A DNA stretch of 64,000 nucleotides from Porphyrobacter sp. (lineage in GTDB: Bacteria; Pseudomonadota; Alphaproteobacteria; Sphingomonadales; Sphingomonadaceae): NCBI GenBank assembly GCA_017744315.1, contig JAGIBN010000003.1, positions 372,001-436,000 on the forward strand, given 5' to 3'. The notes below the pieces were generated by a model, which made no database searches, had not been told where the DNA came from, and saw only the letters and a list, made by a program, of their open reading frames with translations. Shown here piece after piece: positions 60,823 to 64,000 of the stretch. Made by a program: the position numbers and the translations under genes. Within the stretch, counting starts at the first letter, position 1. Every line of letters begins with the position of its first letter.

Positions 60823-62124
60823 GTGCGCGGTGAAGTTCAACCCACGGTCAGTGTCATCGGGCTCGGCTATATCGGCCTTCCCACTGCCGCGATCGTGGCG
60901 CGCGCCGGTATGCGGGTGCGCGGTGTCGATGTTTCGCAAGAGGTCGTCGACACTATTAACCGCGGCGCGATTCATATCGAGGAAGTCGATCTCGACGGGT
61001 TGGTGCAGGGCGTCGTCCAGCGTGGCCTGCTTTCCGCCGCGACCGAGGTCGAGCCGGCAGACGTGTTCGTCATCGCCGTGCCGACGCCCTTTGCGAAAGA
61101 CGGCAAGCACACGCCCGACATCTCTTACGTACTCACCGCAGCTCGCAGTGTGGCGAAAGTGCTCAAGCCGGGCGACACGGTGATTCTGGAATCCACCTCG
61201 CCCGTTGGCACTACCGAGGCGATGCGCGATCTGATCGCCGCCGAGAGACCGGACCTGCGCATGCCGGGCCTGTGCGAGGGCATTCCCGACGTCTCGCTGG
61301 CCTACTGCCCGGAACGCGTACTGCCGGGCCGGATCCTGCAGGAACTGACCGACAACGACCGTTCGATTGGCGGCGTGACGCCACGTTGCGCGCGCAAGGC
61401 GCTGTCGTTCTACAAGCGCTTCGTTCGCGGAACTTGCGTCACCACCGATGCGCGCAGCGCGGAGATGACCAAGCTTGTCGAAAACGCCTATCGTGACGTC
61501 AACATCGCCTTCGCCAACGAGCTGTCGATGGTGGCCGACGCCATGGACCTCGACGTGTGGGAGGTGATCCGCCTCGCCAACCGGCATCCGCGCGTGAACA
61601 TCCTTTCGCCGGGCCCCGGCGTGGGCGGCCATTGCATCGCGGTCGACCCCTGGTTCATCGTCCACGGCGCGCCGGAACAGACGCCGCTGATCCGCACGGC
61701 CCGCGGGGTTAACGACGCCAAGATCCATCACGCGATCGCTCGCGCGGCTTCGCTTGTCGAAGCGCATCCGGCGGCGCGGGTCGCCTGCCTCGGCCTGGCG
61801 TTCAAGGCCAATATCGACGACTTCCGCGAAAGCCCGGCCCGCCTGGTCGCCGCCACCCTCGCGCGGCGCTTTGGCAGCCGTATTGCGGTGGTCGAACCTT
61901 ATGCCGCCGAATTGCCGCGCGAGTTTGAGGGCACCGGCGCCGAACTGGTCGACATCGATACTGCCCTGGAAAGCTGCGACGTGTTGATTGTGCTGGTGGA
62001 CCACGACGTGTTTCGCTCGGTTCCGCTGGCGGAGCGTGCGGGCAAGGCGGTCTACGACTCGCGAGGAATCTGGCCGGACCAGCCCGCTGCGGAAGAGCCC
62101 GAGGCGCTGCGCAAGGCTGGGTAA
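60823..62124 (+). CDS. wecC: UDP-N-acetyl-D-mannosamine dehydrogenase
   Basis: A GTG at 60823 with AAGGGG upstream gives 433 residues; the ORF-track start at 60610 overlaps wecB. The NAD-binding VIGLGYIGLPTAAIVARAG and the catalytic Cys in GPGVGGHCIAVDPWF mark the UDP-sugar dehydrogenase family. It oxidises UDP-ManNAc to UDP-ManNAcA for polysaccharide assembly. No glycosyltransferases for that product are adjacent. Confidence 0.92.
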   Translation: MRGEVQPTVSVIGLGYIGLPTAAIVARAGMRVRGVDVSQEVVDTINRGAIHIEEVDLDGLVQGVVQRGLLSAATEVEPADVFVIAVPTPFAKDGKHTPDISYVLTAARSVAKVLKPGDTVILESTSPVGTTEAMRDLIAAERPDLRMPGLCEGIPDVSLAYCPERVLPGRILQELTDNDRSIGGVTPRCARKALSFYKRFVRGTCVTTDARSAEMTKLVENAYRDVNIAFANELSMVADAMDLDVWEVIRLANRHPRVNILSPGPGVGGHCIAVDPWFIVHGAPEQTPLIRTARGVNDAKIHHAIARAASLVEAHPAARVACLGLAFKANIDDFRESPARLVAATLARRFGSRIAVVEPYAAELPREFEGTGAELVDIDTALESCDVLIVLVDHDVFRSVPLAERAGKAVYDSRGIWPDQPAAEEPEALRKAG

Positions 62125-62125
62125 C

Positions 62126-62158
62126 AAATCCTCCCCGAGACAAGCTCAGGGAGGATTT
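62126..62158. terminator. bidirectional stem-loop between wecC and GFA gene
   Basis: AAATCCTCCC (62126-62135) pairs with GGGAGGATTT (62149-62158). The arms end in A/T runs, so it can terminate both convergent genes. Elements of this CTCCCC...GGGGAG type recur between genes in sphingomonads. Confidence 0.6.
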
Positions 62159-62163
62159 GAAGC

Positions 62164-62565
62164 TCAAGCTCCCGGGTAGCGCTCGAACTCCGGCAGCGCT
62201 GCGAGGTCCTTCATCCACGGCAGCCTTTCAGCCACCTGGATCTGCGCGCCGGGCGGCATCGCAGCTGCATCGTCGAGCGTCGCCGACTGAATGTCGACGA
62301 TGCCCGGCAGCATCCCGGCGTTGCGATAGAACAGGCCCGTGCCGCAGGTCGGGCAGAACTGCCTTTCGGCGCCGTTCTTGCCGTTGTAGGTCGTCAGCTC
62401 CCCTTGCTGGAGATGGAACTGGTCTTCCTTCACCGCGAGCCAGGTCACCATCGGGGCCCCGGCGGCGGCACGACAATCCGTGCAGTGGCAGACGGCGTTA
62501 TGCGCCGGCTCCCCTTCGAACTCGTAACGCACAGCGCCGCATTGGCAGCCTCCGGACTTGGCCAT
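62164..62565 (-). CDS. GFA family zinc-binding protein
   Basis: 133 residues. The cysteine set CQCGAVRYEFEG, CHCTDCRA and FCPTCGTGLF is the pattern of the GFA (glutathione-dependent formaldehyde-activating enzyme) fold, which binds two zinc ions. Family members outside the Paracoccus Gfa have no proven activity, so function is unknown. It is convergent with wecC. Confidence 0.88.
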   Translation of the reverse strand: MAKSGGCQCGAVRYEFEGEPAHNAVCHCTDCRAAAGAPMVTWLAVKEDQFHLQQGELTTYNGKNGAERQFCPTCGTGLFYRNAGMLPGIVDIQSATLDDAAAMPPGAQIQVAERLPWMKDLAALPEFERYPGA

Positions 62566-62630
62566 GATTATCCTCCATCGCGAATCAATGAGCGGAACAT
62601 ATCAGGAACGACCAAGTCCGGAAAGGCGTG

Positions 62631-63437
62631 CTAGACGAGCGAGATATCCGGCGCGTCTTCCTGCTTCATGCCCACGACGTGGTAGCCGGAGTCCACATGG
62701 TGGACTTCACCCGTCACCCCGCTCGACAAGTCGCTGAGCATGTAGAGCCCAGCGCCGCCGACATCCTCGATCGTGGTGTTGCGGCGGAGCGGCGAGTTCA
62801 GCTCGTTCCACTTGAGGATGTAGCGGAAGTCACCGATCCCGCTCGCTGCGAGGGTCTTGATCGGGCCAGCGCTGATCGCGTTGATGCGGATGTTGTCCGG
62901 GCCGAGATCGTTGGCGAGGTACTTCACGCTGGTTTCCAGCGCGGCCTTGGCCACGCCCATGACGTTGTAATGCGGCACGACCTTTTCCGCGCCGTAGTAT
63001 GTCAGCGTCAGGATCGAACCGCCGTTCGGCATCATGGCCCGCGCGCGATTGGTCACCGCGACGAGCGAATAGGCCGAGATGTTCATCGTCATCAGGAAGT
63101 TGTCGAGGCTGGTGTCGACGTACTTCCCGCGCAGCTCGGTCTTGTCCGAAAAGCCGATCGCATGGACGACAAAGTCGAGCGTGTCCCAGCGCGACTTCAA
63201 TGTATCGAACGCGGTGTCGAGCGCTTCCATCCGCGACACGTCGCAATCGAAGCAGAAGTCCGATCCGAGCTGTTCGGCCAAGGGCCTCACGCGTTTTTCG
63301 AGAGCTTCCCCCTGATAGGAAAAGGCCAGTTCCGCGCCGTGCTCTCGCAACTTTTGCGCGATGCCCCAGGCCAGCGATTTCTCATTCGCGAGGCCCATGA
63401 TCAGCCCCCGCTTTCCAACCATCAATCCAGATGTCAT
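62631..63437 (-). CDS. fabI: enoyl-[acyl-carrier-protein] reductase FabI
   Basis: ATG at 63437 overlaps the BrkB stop (ATGA); 268 residues; the ORF-track start is too long. SDR fold: MVGKRGLIMGLANEKSLAWGIAQKL, and the catalytic Tyr-x6-Lys in YYGAEKVVPHYNVMGVAKAALE. It reduces trans-2-enoyl-ACP in type II fatty acid synthesis; target class of triclosan. Confidence 0.95.
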   Translation of the reverse strand: MTSGLMVGKRGLIMGLANEKSLAWGIAQKLREHGAELAFSYQGEALEKRVRPLAEQLGSDFCFDCDVSRMEALDTAFDTLKSRWDTLDFVVHAIGFSDKTELRGKYVDTSLDNFLMTMNISAYSLVAVTNRARAMMPNGGSILTLTYYGAEKVVPHYNVMGVAKAALETSVKYLANDLGPDNIRINAISAGPIKTLAASGIGDFRYILKWNELNSPLRRNTTIEDVGGAGLYMLSDLSSGVTGEVHHVDSGYHVVGMKQEDAPDISLV

Positions 63438-64000
63438 CGGCTTCCCTTCCCAGCCTCCGTCATCGCATTCTCCTTGTCGCTCTTCGCGCCGTTTCGTGTG
63501 CGAACCCGGTTGTCGACCTGGCCTATGCGATCCTCCTCTTCTTCGGGAGTTTCGGCCAGCGCGGCGTTGAGTTCGGCGCCCATCACCATCCCTAGGCCCA
63601 CCAGCCAGAAAAAGAAAAGCACGATCATGAACCCGGCCAACGAACCGTAGGTCAGATCGTAGGCAAAAACGCTGCGCAGGAGTGGCGGCAGCGCCAGAGT
63701 GACGCCAGCCCACCACACCGTCACCAGCAGCGCGCCGGGCCACTTGGGATAGCGCGGCTTGCGATAGGCGGCGGGGGTCAGGATGTAGAACAGCAGGTAG
63801 AGCGAGACGTAGAGCCCTGCCGCCGTCACCATGCGCGAATAGGTGAGCGTACCCATCGCACCATCGAGTTCGGGCACCCAGGCGGCAATGAATTCCTGCG
63901 CCGCGCCGATCATGACTTGCGCGAGCAGGCTCAGCATCAGCAGGACCACCGCGGCAAGGATAATGCCGGTCGAAAAGACCCGATATTTCCAGAACGCCTG
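63434..64000 (-). CDS. YihY/BrkB family membrane protein, cut by window end
   Basis: The C-terminal 188 residues are visible; the frame stays open to base 64000 on the minus strand (FWKYRVFSTGIILAAVVLLM...). Four or so membrane segments remain, with LYLLFYILTPAAYR and YGSLAGFMIVLFFFWLVGLGMVMGAELNAAL. It ends in a charged tail. YihY/BrkB proteins are inner-membrane proteins without a settled function, despite an old RNase BN name. fabI starts in its stop codon. Confidence 0.88.
   Translation of the reverse strand, partial: QAFWKYRVFSTGIILAAVVLLMLSLLAQVMIGAAQEFIAAWVPELDGAMGTLTYSRMVTAAGLYVSLYLLFYILTPAAYRKPRYPKWPGALLVTVWWAGVTLALPPLLRSVFAYDLTYGSLAGFMIVLFFFWLVGLGMVMGAELNAALAETPEEEEDRIGQVDNRVRTRNGAKSDKENAMTEAGKGSR

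Noticed and set aside
60820-62127. 435-residue minus-strand ORF
   Set aside because: Shadow of wecC; the plus strand has all dehydrogenase motifs.

Overview
The window is high-GC chromosomal DNA from an alphaproteobacterium, most likely a member of the Sphingomonadales (Sphingomonadaceae or Erythrobacteraceae). This rests on protein flavour and gene order: hemE-hemJ-rho, mnmE-mnmG-rsmG-parA-parB, the alphaproteobacterial cell-cycle regulator TrcR (DUF1013), CarD, DUF1192, DUF1491 and DUF6489 small proteins, bactofilin with its M23 partner, and the nadD-rsfS-rlmH-envC-ctpA chain. No species can be named from sequence reading alone.

The main landmark is a probable chromosomal replication origin at about 6.66-6.96 kb, between ppsR and hemE. 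Caulobacter places its origin in the same spot. Genes to its left run on the minus strand (ppsR, maf, aroE, coaE, dnaQ, hpf, ptsN, thioesterase, DUF1491, SleB-type hydrolase). Most genes just to its right run on the plus strand. The gap holds an AT-rich tract, DnaA-box-like words and four GANTC sites. Three parS palindromes lie 5.5-8 kb to the right, around mnmE, mnmG and rsmG, followed by parA and parB.

Directly after parB is a three-gene chaperone-usher-like module at 16.8-21.0 kb: a DUF4402 subunit, a PapD-like chaperone and a 900-residue usher-like protein with extra C-terminal repeat-type domains. It is the best candidate here for an under-described system. From 21 to 31 kb there are housekeeping and envelope genes: methionine sulfoxide reductase, a PQQ-type sugar dehydrogenase, a DUF815 ATPase, tsaC/sua5, tandem DUF2807 proteins, carD, and an fdxA/S4-protein/SUV3-like helicase operon. 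From 31 to 41 kb come an M23 peptidase, hemB, a membrane-anchored spermidine-synthase-like protein, GNAT, gamma carbonic anhydrase and DUF167 genes, and a DNA ligase/exonuclease pair. A 475-bp gap at 40.7-41.2 kb holds a 35-residue ORF with a structured leader.

From 41 to 51 kb lie clpA, DUF1192, a quinone oxidoreductase/duplicated SnoaL-like/GST operon, a LpxH-like phosphatase with a glycosyltransferase, trcR, and bactofilin with its M23 peptidase. A dense GANTC cluster sits just upstream of that pair. From 51 to 64 kb are proA, an aldo/keto reductase, nadD-rsfS-rlmH-envC-ctpA-dsbB-coq7, wecB-wecC (UDP-ManNAcA synthesis), a GFA protein, fabI and a BrkB/YihY protein cut by the window end. I saw no rRNA, tRNA, CRISPR array, insertion sequence or phage gene. 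Apart from the two window-edge genes, every gene looks intact.
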